Positions 18,976 through 28,073 of a stretch of DNA of 64,000 bases are shown piece by piece. Each line of letters starts with the position of its first letter. Position 1 is the first letter of the stretch. Source of the DNA: Acidobacteriota bacterium (GTDB lineage: Bacteria > Acidobacteriota > Blastocatellia > RBC074); the NCBI GenBank assembly GCA_016710075.1, contig JADJLO010000006.1, positions 236,501 through 300,500 on the forward strand, written 5' to 3'. The notes under the pieces are model-generated. The model was not told the origin of the DNA and did no database searches. It saw only the letters and a list, made by a program, of their open reading frames with translations. The position numbers and the translations under genes were made by a program.

Positions 18976-20520
18976 TTAATTGGTCACCGAGAGGGTTAAT
19001 TTTCTCTCTTTGGCGTAGAGAGCTTTGTTGACAGCGTTGAGATAGGCTCTGGCGCTGGCGTCGACGATGTCCGTGCTGGCGGCCTTGCCGGTGTAGGATA
19101 CATCTTCGAATTCCACGTGGACGAAGACTTCGCCGACGGCATCGGTGCCGCGCGAAATCGAACGCACGGTATAGTCGATCAGGTTGCCGGCAAGTCCGGT
19201 GATTTTATCTATCGCCTGATAGACTGCATTGACCGGACCGTCGCCCGCCGAGGTCTGGGTTTCGACTTCTTCCGTTTTGCTGTCAGCGAGGGTCACCAGG
19301 GCAGTGGACATTGTCGAAGTGCCTGCAGTCGCCTGGACCGATCGCAGCTTGAAGCGCTCGGGTATCTGCGCGATTCCATCCTGGAGGATCGCCATCAGAT
19401 CCTCTTCGAAGATCTCTTTCTTCTGATCGGCTAGTTTGGTGAAGAGTTTGTATGCCTTGTCCAGCTCCGGCCGGGACAACTGATACCCCATCTCCTCGTA
19501 TTTCTTATTGAGCGCGTGGCGCCCCGAGTGTTTGCCGAGCACGATGCTGTTGGTCTTCACGCCGACCGACTCGGGAGTCATGATTTCGTAGGTCAGCCGG
19601 TTTTTCAGCACTCCATGCTGATGGATACCGGCTTCGTGGGCGAATGCGTTCTTGCCCACGACGGCTTTATTGGGTTGAACGTGGACGCCGGTGATATTCG
19701 ACAGCGCCTGGCTTGTGCGGTAGATCTCTTCGGTGACGATGCCGGTTTCAAACGGCATGAGATCCTTGCGAACCCGCAGAGCCATGACTATCTCTTCAAG
19801 CGAGGCATTGCCGGCTCTCTCGCCGATGCCGTTGATTGTACACTCGATCTGGCGCGCCCCGGCCGCCACCGCGGCCAGCGAGTTGGCCACGCCAAGGCCG
19901 AGATCGTTGTGACAATGGACGCTGATCACGGCCCGGTCGATGTTGGGCACGCGCTCTTTGAGGGTTCCGATGATGTATGAATATTCAGCCGGGATAGTGT
20001 AACCGACCGTGTCGGGGATATTGACGACGGTTGCGCCCTCTTCGATGACTGCCGTGATCACCTGGCAGAGGTAGTCCAGATCGCTGCGGGTAGCATCTTC
20101 CGCAGAAAACTCCACATCGTCGGTAAACCTCCTGGCCATCCTCACCGCATTCGCGGCCATCTCGATTACCTCTTCGCGCGTCTTCTGCAGCTTGAATTGA
20201 AGGTGGATGTCCGATGTCGCCACGAATGTGTGAATCCTCGGCCGTGCGGCCTCCGACAGCGCTTCCCACGCGCGCTCGATATCTTCAGGTGTCGTCCGGC
20301 AGAGCGCTGCAATCACCGGCCGGCGACATGTCCGCGCAACCTCCCTGACTGCCGCGAAATCATCATCAGAGGCAATCGGGAAGCCCGCTTCAATGACGTC
20401 CACGCCGAGCGCATCGAGCTGCCTTGCCAGCCTCAGTTTCTCTTCAAGGTTCATGCTGCACCCCGGCGATTGCTCGCCATCCCGCAGCGTCGTGTCGAAG
20501 ATTGCCACTCGTTCGCTCAT
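18976..20520 (-). CDS. leuA: 2-isopropylmalate synthase
   Basis: A 514-residue enzyme that condenses 2-oxoisovalerate with acetyl-CoA, the committed step of leucine synthesis. It begins RVAIFDTTLRDGEQSPGCSM, with HCHNDLGLGVANSLAAV and NGIGERAGNASLEE in the HMGL barrel and a LeuA dimer regulatory domain at the C-terminus (about residue 370 on), where leucine binds for feedback. ATG 20518-20520 has AGAGGG ten bases upstream. It is the first gene of the leu string and is divergent from a LysR regulator. Confidence 0.95.
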   Translation of the reverse strand: MSERVAIFDTTLRDGEQSPGCSMNLEEKLRLARQLDALGVDVIEAGFPIASDDDFAAVREVARTCRRPVIAALCRTTPEDIERAWEALSEAARPRIHTFVATSDIHLQFKLQKTREEVIEMAANAVRMARRFTDDVEFSAEDATRSDLDYLCQVITAVIEEGATVVNIPDTVGYTIPAEYSYIIGTLKERVPNIDRAVISVHCHNDLGLGVANSLAAVAAGARQIECTINGIGERAGNASLEEIVMALRVRKDLMPFETGIVTEEIYRTSQALSNITGVHVQPNKAVVGKNAFAHEAGIHQHGVLKNRLTYEIMTPESVGVKTNSIVLGKHSGRHALNKKYEEMGYQLSRPELDKAYKLFTKLADQKKEIFEEDLMAILQDGIAQIPERFKLRSVQATAGTSTMSTALVTLADSKTEEVETQTSAGDGPVNAVYQAIDKITGLAGNLIDYTVRSISRGTDAVGEVFVHVEFEDVSYTGKAASTDIVDASARAYLNAVNKALYAKERKLTLSVTN

Positions 20521-20741
20521 ACTTCTTTTCCCTCTCTTATTTCCTTTGATCGCATGTCGTAAAGTTGAATCACAGTAAATTGGTATGGGCTCGACAAAGC
20601 CCCGGAATCTTATCACCGGGTGTCGAACCTGCAAAGTTTATAATTTTTACGATTCAATAAGCAAGATTTATATGGTACACATGAGACTGAAAGTGTGAAA
20701 AACCGAGCCTGATGCTCATGGATGCTCATGGAGGTGATTTT
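20521..20741. promoter_or_regulatory. Divergent leuA / LysR promoter region with structured leuA leader
   Basis: Toward leuA, TTGCTT (20659-20664) and TATAAA (20637-20642) with 16-base spacing form a plausible promoter giving a leader of about 110 bases. In that leader, CGACACCCGG (20616-20625) pairs with CCGGGGCTTTGTCG (20592-20605), while GGGCT...AGCCC forms a competing hairpin. No T-run follows, so it is not an obvious terminator. A LysR site is expected here by analogy with divergent LysR arrangements; TTATAATTTTTACGATTCAA overlaps the promoter but I cannot define a T-N11-A box with confidence. Confidence 0.5.
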
Positions 20742-21635
20742 TTGGACCTGTCACAACTCGAAATATTTTTGTCGATTGCCGAGGAGAAGAGCTTTTCGCG
20801 GGCGGCTGAGAAGATGTTGCGAACCCAGCCGGCGCTGAGCATCGCGATCAAGAAGCTCGAAGAGGATTTGGGTGAGACGCTCTTTGACCGGAGCAGCAAA
20901 TCCGGGACGCTGACCGAGGCGGGCAAGATACTGATCTCTTATGCCCAGAGAATGATCAATCTTCGCGACGAAGCGATCGAGGCGGTCAGCGAACTCAAAG
21001 GGATGTATCGCGGGCGGCTGACGATCGGCGCCAATGAGAGCACGTCTTTGTACATGCTTCCAAAGCTTCTCATGGAATTCCGTAAACGCCACCCTCGGAT
21101 CAAGATCGAGGTCTATCGCAATGTCTCCGAAAGAATCCCTTCAGAAGTGCTCGAGCGAAATCTCGATTTCGGATTTCTGTCATACGACCCGATGCATCCG
21201 TCATTGCAATCGATGGAGGTTCATCGCGATGAGCTCGTCCTGGTCGTTCCCGCAAAACATCGCCTGGCGGGGGCAAAGCAGGTAACGGTCAAGGATCTGG
21301 GCGAGGAGCAGTTCGTCGCTCATAACGTCAAGACTCCGGCAAGGACACGGATCTTCGAACTTTTCGCCCAGAACCGGACACCTCTCAATATCTGCATCGA
21401 ACTGGCTACGCTCGACACCATCAAGGAATTCGTTCTGCTCAATGCCGGCATCGCCATTCTGCCGCGACTCGCGGTCCAGGATGAAATCGCCTCGGGAAAA
21501 CTCGTTGAGGTTCCGGTCAAGGGGATGAGGATCGAAAAGCATCTGAGGATCGTATTCAGACGCGAACATTCCCTCTCCCACGCCGCAAAATCGTTCCTTG
21601 AGATTTTGAAAGAGGAAAAAAAGTTAAAGGGGTGA
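20742..21635 (+). CDS. LysR-type transcriptional regulator, divergent from leuA
   Basis: A 297-residue LTTR. The winged helix-turn-helix is at residues 1-60 (DLSQLEIFLSIAEEKSFSRA and TQPALSIAIKKLE), and the periplasmic-binding-protein-like effector domain starts near residue 88 (RGRLTIGANESTS). TTG at 20742-20744 is preferred as start: it puts the canonical LTTR N-terminus first and has GGAGG seven bases upstream, whereas the ATG at 20712 lies in a duplicated GATGCTCATG stretch. Divergence from leuA makes it the best candidate controller of the leucine genes; the effector is unknown. Confidence 0.85.
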   Translation: MDLSQLEIFLSIAEEKSFSRAAEKMLRTQPALSIAIKKLEEDLGETLFDRSSKSGTLTEAGKILISYAQRMINLRDEAIEAVSELKGMYRGRLTIGANESTSLYMLPKLLMEFRKRHPRIKIEVYRNVSERIPSEVLERNLDFGFLSYDPMHPSLQSMEVHRDELVLVVPAKHRLAGAKQVTVKDLGEEQFVAHNVKTPARTRIFELFAQNRTPLNICIELATLDTIKEFVLLNAGIAILPRLAVQDEIASGKLVEVPVKGMRIEKHLRIVFRREHSLSHAAKSFLEILKEEKKLKG

Positions 21636-21665
21636 AGTTCTCGGTAGGACAGGCGACAAGATCAT

Positions 21666-21725
21666 GAAACACGCGAAATGAACGAAAATTCTTCACTTGA
21701 AAAGTTTATCTTATTTGCGTGTTTC
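21666..21725. terminator. Hairpin between converging LysR and bshC genes
   Basis: GAAACACGC (21666-21674) and GCGTGTTTC (21717-21725) are perfect 9-base arms around an AT-rich loop. The outer bases resemble a diverged member of the GATTACGAAACAGACG family (CGAAATGAACGAAAA). It sits in the 183-base convergent gap and could terminate both transcripts, although T-tracts are weak. Confidence 0.5.
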
Positions 21726-21818
21726 GTACTCCACTTGATCAATATGTTCGTTTATGGCTTGGATCATTTTCCGTTTTGCTAGTTAAAAAAAACGCTGGAG
21801 TCGTAATATTCTTCTTTT

Positions 21819-23450
21819 TTAGAGATAAATCAGCTTGTGATCGTGGAGGTCGAGATCGATCTCGTCGTAAATCCTGTCGATGAGTTCGTAGCCGTAGCGC
21901 GATAGGAAGTAGAGCATGTTTATCTCGCGTTCCTGAAGGTTCTTGTTCGGGTACAGGGCGGAGACAAGTTTGTCCAGTTGCTGGCCGGTGGTCTCGTCCC
22001 GCTTGCTGCGATTGTTGATAAAGCGTGTTCGGAGGTTGTGCAACTGATAGAGTATCTTCTCGCGCCCGCCTTTGAGCGCCTCAGCCAGAGTCGGATCGAC
22101 CGAAGTCAGAGACAATTTGAGCTTCTCGATCTGTTCGTCAAAAATTCTCTCGGTCTCGTCAAACTGATTAGCGATGTTCTGGTCGAGGCCGCGTTCGACA
22201 ACGATTTTAGCGACCTCTTCCTGCCCGCCGAACAAATCCTTAAGCTGGAGATTGAATTTATTGAGAGACTTGGCCATGCGCTTTTCCATGAGGGTGAAGC
22301 TGGCTCTGGGAAAAACTGCCGGCTCGATTCTGCCGAGCAGAGAATAGTTTGAGCGAATCTGGGCGAAGTAGGCAATTTCAGAGGGCCCTCCGATGTATGC
22401 CAGGGTTGGCAGCAGGAAGTCCTGAACAATGGGCCTGAGCGTCACATTCGGGCTGAAACATGCCGGACAGCGACTCACGGTATCGATCACTTCTTTGGCT
22501 TCGAAGCTTCGGTCGCTTCCCTTGAGATGGAATCGGCCGTCGCTGCGAAAAGTCATGGCCGTGCGTTTACCCTCGTCGATCATAAACAAGGGAACGGCTT
22601 CAGGGCTGGTGAAGACCTGGGCGTGATAGCCTGATGCTTCAAGCTCGGCGCTCGCCTTTACCAGGTGATCGGAGAATTCAGGCAGTCGCGTCATGGCCCG
22701 CGAATAGATCTCGCCGGCAATCTCTTTGAGCCTGTCGTCAAGCGGGTTTATCAGAACGACGCCAAACCGGCTCAGCCACCTCATCATCAGATTGCCGAAA
22801 GACGAGGCGAAGGAATTGCCTGTTTTGTATGATTCCTGCAGGTCTTCAACGAGTTTCGGCATGAATTCCGATTCGGGCAGGGAAAGAATCATTTGTTCAA
22901 TGTTCTTGAGGATCTCGTCATCCAGGGGTATGTTGCCGACGGGCCTTCCGTCGGCGGCCTCGCCTGCGTCGTAGGTTATTTGCGAAAGGCGCCCTTCACG
23001 ATTGACGATGTATGTATGGTTGACCTCCTCGAAGTCGTGATCTTCCGAGGCAATCCAGAACATCGGAACGGCATTGATCCCCTTGTCGCAAAGATATGCT
23101 GCGAGCTTGATTGCGGTCAGCGCCTTGAAGACCGTGTAAAGAGGTCCAGTGAAAAGCCCGGCCTGCTGGCCCGTGATGATGACGACGGAATCGCTCCGGC
23201 GCAGCTTTTCGATATTCGCGAAGGTTTTTTCTCCGGCGCCGGCCAGCCGGTTCTCATCCATCAGCACATCGGCAACGGCATCGCGCGAAAAAGTCTGTGA
23301 GAGCACCTTCTCAGCTCGTGTTATCAGCGAATCAAGGTTGAGCCCTTCAGGCTGGTAAAATTTCGACACTTTACCGAAATCGTAAAGATAATCAGCGAAC
23401 AGACGCGAAGTTCGTGGAATATCACTGAATCTGATGGCGTTAATGGACAT
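21819..23450 (-). CDS. bshC: BshC, putative cysteine ligase of bacillithiol biosynthesis
   Basis: A 543-residue protein with the BshC signatures VIITGQQAGLFTGPLYTVFK (nucleotide-like fold), WIASEDHDFEEVNH and the zinc-like SRCPACFSPNVTLRP region, plus a C-terminal coiled coil. It adds cysteine to GlcN-malate to complete bacillithiol, the low-molecular-weight thiol. bshA and bshB are not in the window; the YpdA-like gene at 4.1 kb is a possible downstream partner. ATG 23448-23450 is preceded by GAGGAG. Confidence 0.93.
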   Translation of the reverse strand: MSINAIRFSDIPRTSRLFADYLYDFGKVSKFYQPEGLNLDSLITRAEKVLSQTFSRDAVADVLMDENRLAGAGEKTFANIEKLRRSDSVVIITGQQAGLFTGPLYTVFKALTAIKLAAYLCDKGINAVPMFWIASEDHDFEEVNHTYIVNREGRLSQITYDAGEAADGRPVGNIPLDDEILKNIEQMILSLPESEFMPKLVEDLQESYKTGNSFASSFGNLMMRWLSRFGVVLINPLDDRLKEIAGEIYSRAMTRLPEFSDHLVKASAELEASGYHAQVFTSPEAVPLFMIDEGKRTAMTFRSDGRFHLKGSDRSFEAKEVIDTVSRCPACFSPNVTLRPIVQDFLLPTLAYIGGPSEIAYFAQIRSNYSLLGRIEPAVFPRASFTLMEKRMAKSLNKFNLQLKDLFGGQEEVAKIVVERGLDQNIANQFDETERIFDEQIEKLKLSLTSVDPTLAEALKGGREKILYQLHNLRTRFINNRSKRDETTGQQLDKLVSALYPNKNLQEREINMLYFLSRYGYELIDRIYDEIDLDLHDHKLIYL

Positions 23451-23554
23451 TCGTTCTCCTCTTCTCCGGACGTACGTTTCTACCGCATTATTATTGTCGA
23501 TGACAGGATATGTTTACTTTTGATTATTTGTTGGCGGTAAATTTTGTTCAGTGA

Positions 23555-24508
23555 TCAATCGTAATAGACGGGGCCGATAAGGTCATCACGTTCCCTCCAG
23601 TTCCCGTTTTCGTCCTTTTCATAAAATCCGGACTCTTCGATTGCAAGATCGATCGAGGCGGATTCGGACTCTGAGGGTGAAGGGAGCGGCGATCGTGCCA
23701 TGAATCCATACATGCCGACCAGGTCCATTGCAGCTTTGAGATGACCGACACCGGAGCCGGCGGTGACGCGGGCAAGTTTTGACAGGCGTTTCTGCAGGTC
23801 ATCGGCGTACTCAAAATTGCGATGGTGATGAGCATGATCCATGGCGACGCATGCTTTCGGAGCAATCGCGGCGACGGCGAAGATCGATCCGGCTGCGCCC
23901 GCCTCCATGCCCTCGGTGAAGATGGAGGGGCCTCCCAGCATGACCTTGAACTTGTCGGTCTTGAGTTCGCGAAAAATATCCCTGAGAGAATCCAGGTCGC
24001 CGGAGCTTTCCTTGAGTCCCGCGATATTGTCGTGTTCGGCCAGCGAGGCAATCGTTTCAGGCATGAGCGTGACCCCGGCGAATTGAGGAATCATGTAGAT
24101 CAGAACCGGAACCGGAGAATTGTCGGCTATCCGCCGATAATGAGCCTCGTGGTGCTCATCATGCAGGACCTTCTTGTAGTAGAAAGGCGTGATGACGACG
24201 GCGGCATCGGCTCCGTATTCATGAGCTTTTCTGGTCATCTCGATGGTCTGTCTGGTGGAGAGTTCGCCTGTGCCGACGAGCAGTACCTTTTCATAGGACA
24301 TCCCGTTGCGGACCGTGTCGATGACCGCGATCTTCTCGTCGGTTGTCAGGTGCGGGAATTCGCCCGTCGAGCCGAGTATCAGGTAACCAAGAAGATCCGT
24401 CTGATTCCACTTCTCGAGGTTGAGTCTCAATTTGTCGTGGTCGATCTCTCCGCTCTCGTTAAACGGGGTCGGCAGTGCGGCAATGACGCCATTAAGATTT
24501 AGTGACAT
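23555..24508 (-). CDS. Dihydrodipicolinate synthase/N-acetylneuraminate lyase family aldolase
   Basis: A 317-residue class I aldolase. GSTGE at 46-50, Tyr138 (LIYMIP) and the Schiff-base Lys166 (GLKESSGD) mark the active site. Sequence features such as LTTDEK, and a C-terminal extension rich in Ser and Glu, differ from housekeeping DapA (about 290 residues). 4-hydroxy-2-oxoglutarate aldolase or a sugar-acid aldolase is as likely. No other lysine genes are near. It is followed by bshC in the same direction with a 104-base gap. Confidence 0.82.
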   Translation of the reverse strand: MSLNLNGVIAALPTPFNESGEIDHDKLRLNLEKWNQTDLLGYLILGSTGEFPHLTTDEKIAVIDTVRNGMSYEKVLLVGTGELSTRQTIEMTRKAHEYGADAAVVITPFYYKKVLHDEHHEAHYRRIADNSPVPVLIYMIPQFAGVTLMPETIASLAEHDNIAGLKESSGDLDSLRDIFRELKTDKFKVMLGGPSIFTEGMEAGAAGSIFAVAAIAPKACVAMDHAHHHRNFEYADDLQKRLSKLARVTAGSGVGHLKAAMDLVGMYGFMARSPLPSPSESESASIDLAIEESGFYEKDENGNWRERDDLIGPVYYD

Positions 24509-24558
24509 AAGTTCCTAACGTAGTTTCTTGTGAATATTTATTTCTGAAGCTGTTTAAT

Positions 24559-25221
24559 TTAAAAAAAGATGATCTCTCTCAACCTGTCCGGGTTTTCGAC
24601 GATAAAATCCGGCCGGGCAGATACAAGCTCGTCTTTTTTTCCGGCTCCCCAGGTGACTGCGGCCGTCATGGCGCCTGCTCCGCGACCGGCGTCAATGTCG
24701 GCCACCATATCGCCGATATACAGGACAGATTTCGGTTCCACGCCAAAATGCGAGATCATTCTGATCAATCCTTCCGGGTGCGGCTTGTAATTGTTAACCT
24801 GATCCCCGCCCAGTACCACCTCGAACAGTTCGAGCATGCCGGCGTGCGAGATGCGAATCCGCGCGGCTTCTGTAGTTGCTCCACTGTATACGCCAAGCCG
24901 GACGCCGCTTTTTCTGAGATCATCGACAATTTCCCTGATCCCGCCAAATGGCCGGATGTCGGCCCCATCCTCCCGGCTTAATCTGTAGAATTCTTCCGAC
25001 ACCTCATCCAGATCAGTTCCTTCTGGGAAAATGTTCCTGAACATCACTGTTTCAGGCGGGCCGAAATAAGGAACCAGTTCTTCAAAATTCCACTCACGGC
25101 CCATTCGCGGTGACATGAGCCTGTTGAATATGCGCAATACAGTGGGGAAAGTATCCGCAAGTGTGCCGTCAAGATCGAAGACGATGGCGTCGTATTTGAG
25201 TTGAGTTGTTGTCTCTTGCAT
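24559..25221 (-). CDS. HAD-superfamily phosphatase, phosphoglycolate phosphatase-like
   Basis: A 220-residue HAD-IA hydrolase with motif I FDLDGT (nucleophile Asp16, Asp18), motif II YSGAT, Lys in motif III (NNYKPHPEG) and the acidic motif IV GDMVADIDAG. The helical cap between motifs I and II is that of the Gph/PGPase branch, so substrates such as phosphoglycolate or small sugar phosphates are likely. ATG 25219-25221 was chosen; ATG 25240-25242 is also in frame. Confidence 0.85.
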   Translation of the reverse strand: MQETTTQLKYDAIVFDLDGTLADTFPTVLRIFNRLMSPRMGREWNFEELVPYFGPPETVMFRNIFPEGTDLDEVSEEFYRLSREDGADIRPFGGIREIVDDLRKSGVRLGVYSGATTEAARIRISHAGMLELFEVVLGGDQVNNYKPHPEGLIRMISHFGVEPKSVLYIGDMVADIDAGRGAGAMTAAVTWGAGKKDELVSARPDFIVENPDRLREIIFF

Positions 25222-25307
25222 ATATTGATTTAGACCGGGCATTATAACGACGCGATTAATCGTGTGGCAAATGAACGGCAAAATTAAATTGGTTGGTTCA
25301 AGAAATC

Positions 25308-26000
25308 ATGGATTTACCAGTATTCAGCAATAATCTTAAATCGTCGGCCAACTGGGTGGCATCGCTCGATGAACAGGCGCAATCATGGCGGCGATCGCTG
25401 GATCAGTCAGGCGATAAAATGATTGTCGGGATCAGGGCTTGCCAGGTCGAGCAGGAGATTGTGCGGGTCGGAGGAGAGATCGATCGAGACCGGATAAGTG
25501 AAGCGGCAGGGCTGGTCACTTCATGGTCGTGCGATTCCGAGGCAAAGATGAGCGTGGAGAATCTGCTTGCTCTGAACAGATCGGTGACCGGTTTGGCGCC
25601 CGAGATCGAACTCGTCAGAAAGAGTGAAGCTGTACCGCTCAACGAAGCGCACGATCCAACACCGTCAGTTCTGCTGCCGAAAATGCTGGACAATGCAATC
25701 GACTGGTTCGGTGCGCCCGGATTCGGGGAACTACGCAGCGTTGAGCAGTCCACGGTGGTCTATCTTCGTCTTCTTGAAATGCATCCCTTCAATTTGCATA
25801 CTGATACGACGGCGCTGCTTGCTTCCGGCTTTTTCACCCAGCGCGCCGGATTGCCGCCGTTGATTGTCTTTTCCGACGACGATACTCTTGCGCGTTTTAA
25901 TACTGCCCGGGAAGCTGCATTCAGAATGCTGACACAGCCTCTGGTCGAATTCTTCGCCGAAATGCTGACCCGGACCATGCAACTCAGTGCTCATGATTAG
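25308..26000 (+). CDS. Fic/Doc-like helical protein with degenerate catalytic motif
   Basis: A 230-residue, mostly helical protein. The organisation (VNxLLALNRSVTG near 83-95, then EMHPF at 157-161) echoes Fic proteins, whose motif is HPFxxGNGRxxR. Here HPF is followed by NLHTDTTALLAS, so the anion hole and the Arg residues needed for AMPylation are missing. It is therefore either an inactive Fic fold or has another chemistry. A gene for a small HExxH protein starts 3 bases after its stop. I place the family with moderate doubt. ATG 25308 was preferred over an upstream TTG. Confidence 0.45.
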   Translation: MDLPVFSNNLKSSANWVASLDEQAQSWRRSLDQSGDKMIVGIRACQVEQEIVRVGGEIDRDRISEAAGLVTSWSCDSEAKMSVENLLALNRSVTGLAPEIELVRKSEAVPLNEAHDPTPSVLLPKMLDNAIDWFGAPGFGELRSVEQSTVVYLRLLEMHPFNLHTDTTALLASGFFTQRAGLPPLIVFSDDDTLARFNTAREAAFRMLTQPLVEFFAEMLTRTMQLSAHD

Positions 26001-26003
26001 AAA

Positions 26004-26441
26004 ATGACCTATAACGTTTCACGGCTGCCGAAGGAAGCCAGAGGGCTGCTTGGCCCTTATTTCCCCGGCTTCAATCTGACGCGAATCAGAATCCAGGAGG
26101 GGATTCCCTGGTATGTTGTCGGCAGACCGCGTGGTTATGCCGACCGAAACAAAATCTACCTTGCGCGCGGCGAGTTCCGGATAGATACAGTCGAGGGAAT
26201 GTCTCTGCTCGCTCACGAAATCGTTCATTGCCGGCAGTATGAAATGTTTGGCGTCTGGAATTTCAGAGCAAGATACCTTGGCGATTACCTGATGAATCTG
26301 AGGCGAGGGATGTCGCTCGATGAGGCTTACCGCAACATACCATTCGAAGTTGAGGCACGCATGATTGAACGCCAGGTCTTCTCGGAAATCAGCCGGTTGA
26401 GCGCCGAGACATTGGATCAGCTCAAAAAGCTGATGATCTGA
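26004..26441 (+). CDS. Small HExxH protein (DUF4157-like putative metallopeptidase)
   Basis: A 145-residue soluble protein with AHEIVHCRQYE at 70-80, a zinc-metallopeptidase HExxH motif (His71, Glu72, His75), and a downstream acidic region (NIPFEVEARMIE) that could supply the third ligand, the arrangement of DUF4157-type domains. No signal peptide is evident. Three bases separate it from the Fic-like gene, indicating an operon. The function of this family is unknown; DUF4157 domains are often found in secreted or polymorphic effector settings. Confidence 0.65.
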   Translation: MTYNVSRLPKEARGLLGPYFPGFNLTRIRIQEGIPWYVVGRPRGYADRNKIYLARGEFRIDTVEGMSLLAHEIVHCRQYEMFGVWNFRARYLGDYLMNLRRGMSLDEAYRNIPFEVEARMIERQVFSEISRLSAETLDQLKKLMI

Positions 26442-26507
26442 ATTAAGCGCCGTTAGTATCAGGATTATTTTTAAATTTGAGTGATGCCGAAAGAGGGCTC
26501 TGCTGAA

Positions 26508-27887
26508 ATGTCAGAATCTATCGCCATGATCCGAGATATGCTGCCGGAAATGCTGCTCAAATTCGACAAGTGGCAGACCGGGTGGCATGAATTCAGCATT
26601 GATGAGACGCTCAAGGTTCCCGAAGCGAAAGCCAAAGATGTCCTCAATGAGCTGATTGACAGGCTCGCCGATAACTATCCTTTTTTTCATCCGAGCTATG
26701 CCGGTCAGATGCTCAAGCCGCCCCACGGCATTGCATCGATGGCCTATTTCCTGGCGCAGCAGATCAATCCGAACAATCACGCACTGGATGGGGGGCCGGC
26801 AACGGCGAAGATGGAGATGGAGGTTGTCTCGCAGCTTTCATCCATGTTCGGATACGAGAAATATCTGGGGCATCTGACATCGAGCGGGACGATAGCGAAT
26901 CTCGAAGCCTTGTGGGTGGCCAGGGAACTGCATCCCGATAAAGCGATTGCCTTTTCAACCGAGGCCCATTACACGCATGGCAGGATGTGTGAAGTCATCG
27001 GAGCCTCGACTGAGAGGATTGCGACCGATGCCAGTGGCCGCATGGACCTCGATGATCTTCGGGAGAAGCTTGAAACAAGCCGGATTGGAACTGTGGTGAT
27101 GACGGCGGGGACTACGGGGCTTGGGGCCGTTGACCCGATCGATCTGGCGCTCGAGTTGAGAAAAGAGTTCTCCTTCAGAATTCATGTCGATGCGGCTTAT
27201 GGCGGGTTTTACAGGCTGCTGGCCGGCGAGGATGGTTGTTTGAGTAAATCTTCGGCCGCGGCATTTCGTGCGATTGCACAGACCGACAGCGTCGTTCTGG
27301 ATCCCCACAAGCATGGGCTGCAGCCCTATGGATGCGGATCGGTGATTTTCAGCGACCCTTCAGTCGGCAGATTCTACAAACACGATTCGCCCTACACCTA
27401 TTTCACCTCGAATGAACTTCACCTCGGCGAGATAAGCCTCGAGTGTTCCCGGGCCGGAGCCGCCGCCGCGGCTTTGTGGGCGACTCTCAAATGCTTCCCG
27501 CTTGAAGCCGGCTCCGGACTGGGCGCCATTCTGCACAAGACGCGCAGAGCCGCCGTTTCATGGGCGAAGCTGATATCGTCAGAAGAGAGATTGCGACTCG
27601 TTGTCGATCCTCAGCTTGATATAGTCAATTTCTATTCGTTGACTGCGGGAACGAATGTGTCTGCGATATGCTCGCTGACTCACCAGGTATTCAAGGAACT
27701 GATGAATGACCGCGATCATCCCCTTTATCTGGCGAAGATCAATTTAAAACCCGATATGTTCAGGAATCACGGTGAGCTGATCTGGGACAGCGAGATGCTC
27801 ACGGCATTTCGCAGCGTCCTGATGAAACCCGAGCATGAAGATTACGTCAACCGGCTGCATCAAAGAGTATTGTCAACACTGGAGTAG
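26508..27887 (+). CDS. Group II pyridoxal-phosphate-dependent amino acid decarboxylase
   Basis: A protein of about 459 residues with the PLP lysine in DPHKHGLQPYGCG and the Asp-Ala pair in HVDAAYGG, typical of aromatic-L-amino-acid, glutamate or tyrosine decarboxylases. HLTSSGTIANLEAL binds the cofactor phosphate. Substrate cannot be assigned. ATG 26508 has GAGGG about eleven bases upstream; GTG 26481 and ATG 26484 would extend it slightly. Downstream lie a tiny membrane protein and a sodium:solute symporter in the same direction, so product or substrate transport is conceivable. Confidence 0.85.
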   Translation: MSESIAMIRDMLPEMLLKFDKWQTGWHEFSIDETLKVPEAKAKDVLNELIDRLADNYPFFHPSYAGQMLKPPHGIASMAYFLAQQINPNNHALDGGPATAKMEMEVVSQLSSMFGYEKYLGHLTSSGTIANLEALWVARELHPDKAIAFSTEAHYTHGRMCEVIGASTERIATDASGRMDLDDLREKLETSRIGTVVMTAGTTGLGAVDPIDLALELRKEFSFRIHVDAAYGGFYRLLAGEDGCLSKSSAAAFRAIAQTDSVVLDPHKHGLQPYGCGSVIFSDPSVGRFYKHDSPYTYFTSNELHLGEISLECSRAGAAAAALWATLKCFPLEAGSGLGAILHKTRRAAVSWAKLISSEERLRLVVDPQLDIVNFYSLTAGTNVSAICSLTHQVFKELMNDRDHPLYLAKINLKPDMFRNHGELIWDSEMLTAFRSVLMKPEHEDYVNRLHQRVLSTLE

Positions 27888-27889
27888 AA

Positions 27890-28018
27890 ATGGCAGACAA
27901 GAAATCGAAAGTTCAAGAAGAACAGGAATATCCTTACTGGAACCGGGTCTATCTGGCCGTTGTGATTTGGACAGTGATTGTGATTGTTTCCTTATGGATG
28001 TTTTCAAGGGCGTTTTAA
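27890..28018 (+). CDS. Small single-pass membrane protein (42 aa)
   Basis: A short frame starting two bases after the decarboxylase stop. The N-terminus is charged (MADKKSKVQEEQEYPYWNR), followed by a clear transmembrane stretch (LAVVIWTVIVIVSLWMF). It precedes a sodium:solute symporter by 55 bases. Small membrane partners precede some transporters in this superfamily, so an accessory role is plausible but unproven. I do not recognise a named family. Confidence 0.68.
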   Translation: MADKKSKVQEEQEYPYWNRVYLAVVIWTVIVIVSLWMFSRAF

Positions 28019-28073
28019 GGATTTCACGGTGTTACCAGCTAAAACAGATTAAATACAAACACAGGAGAAACTG

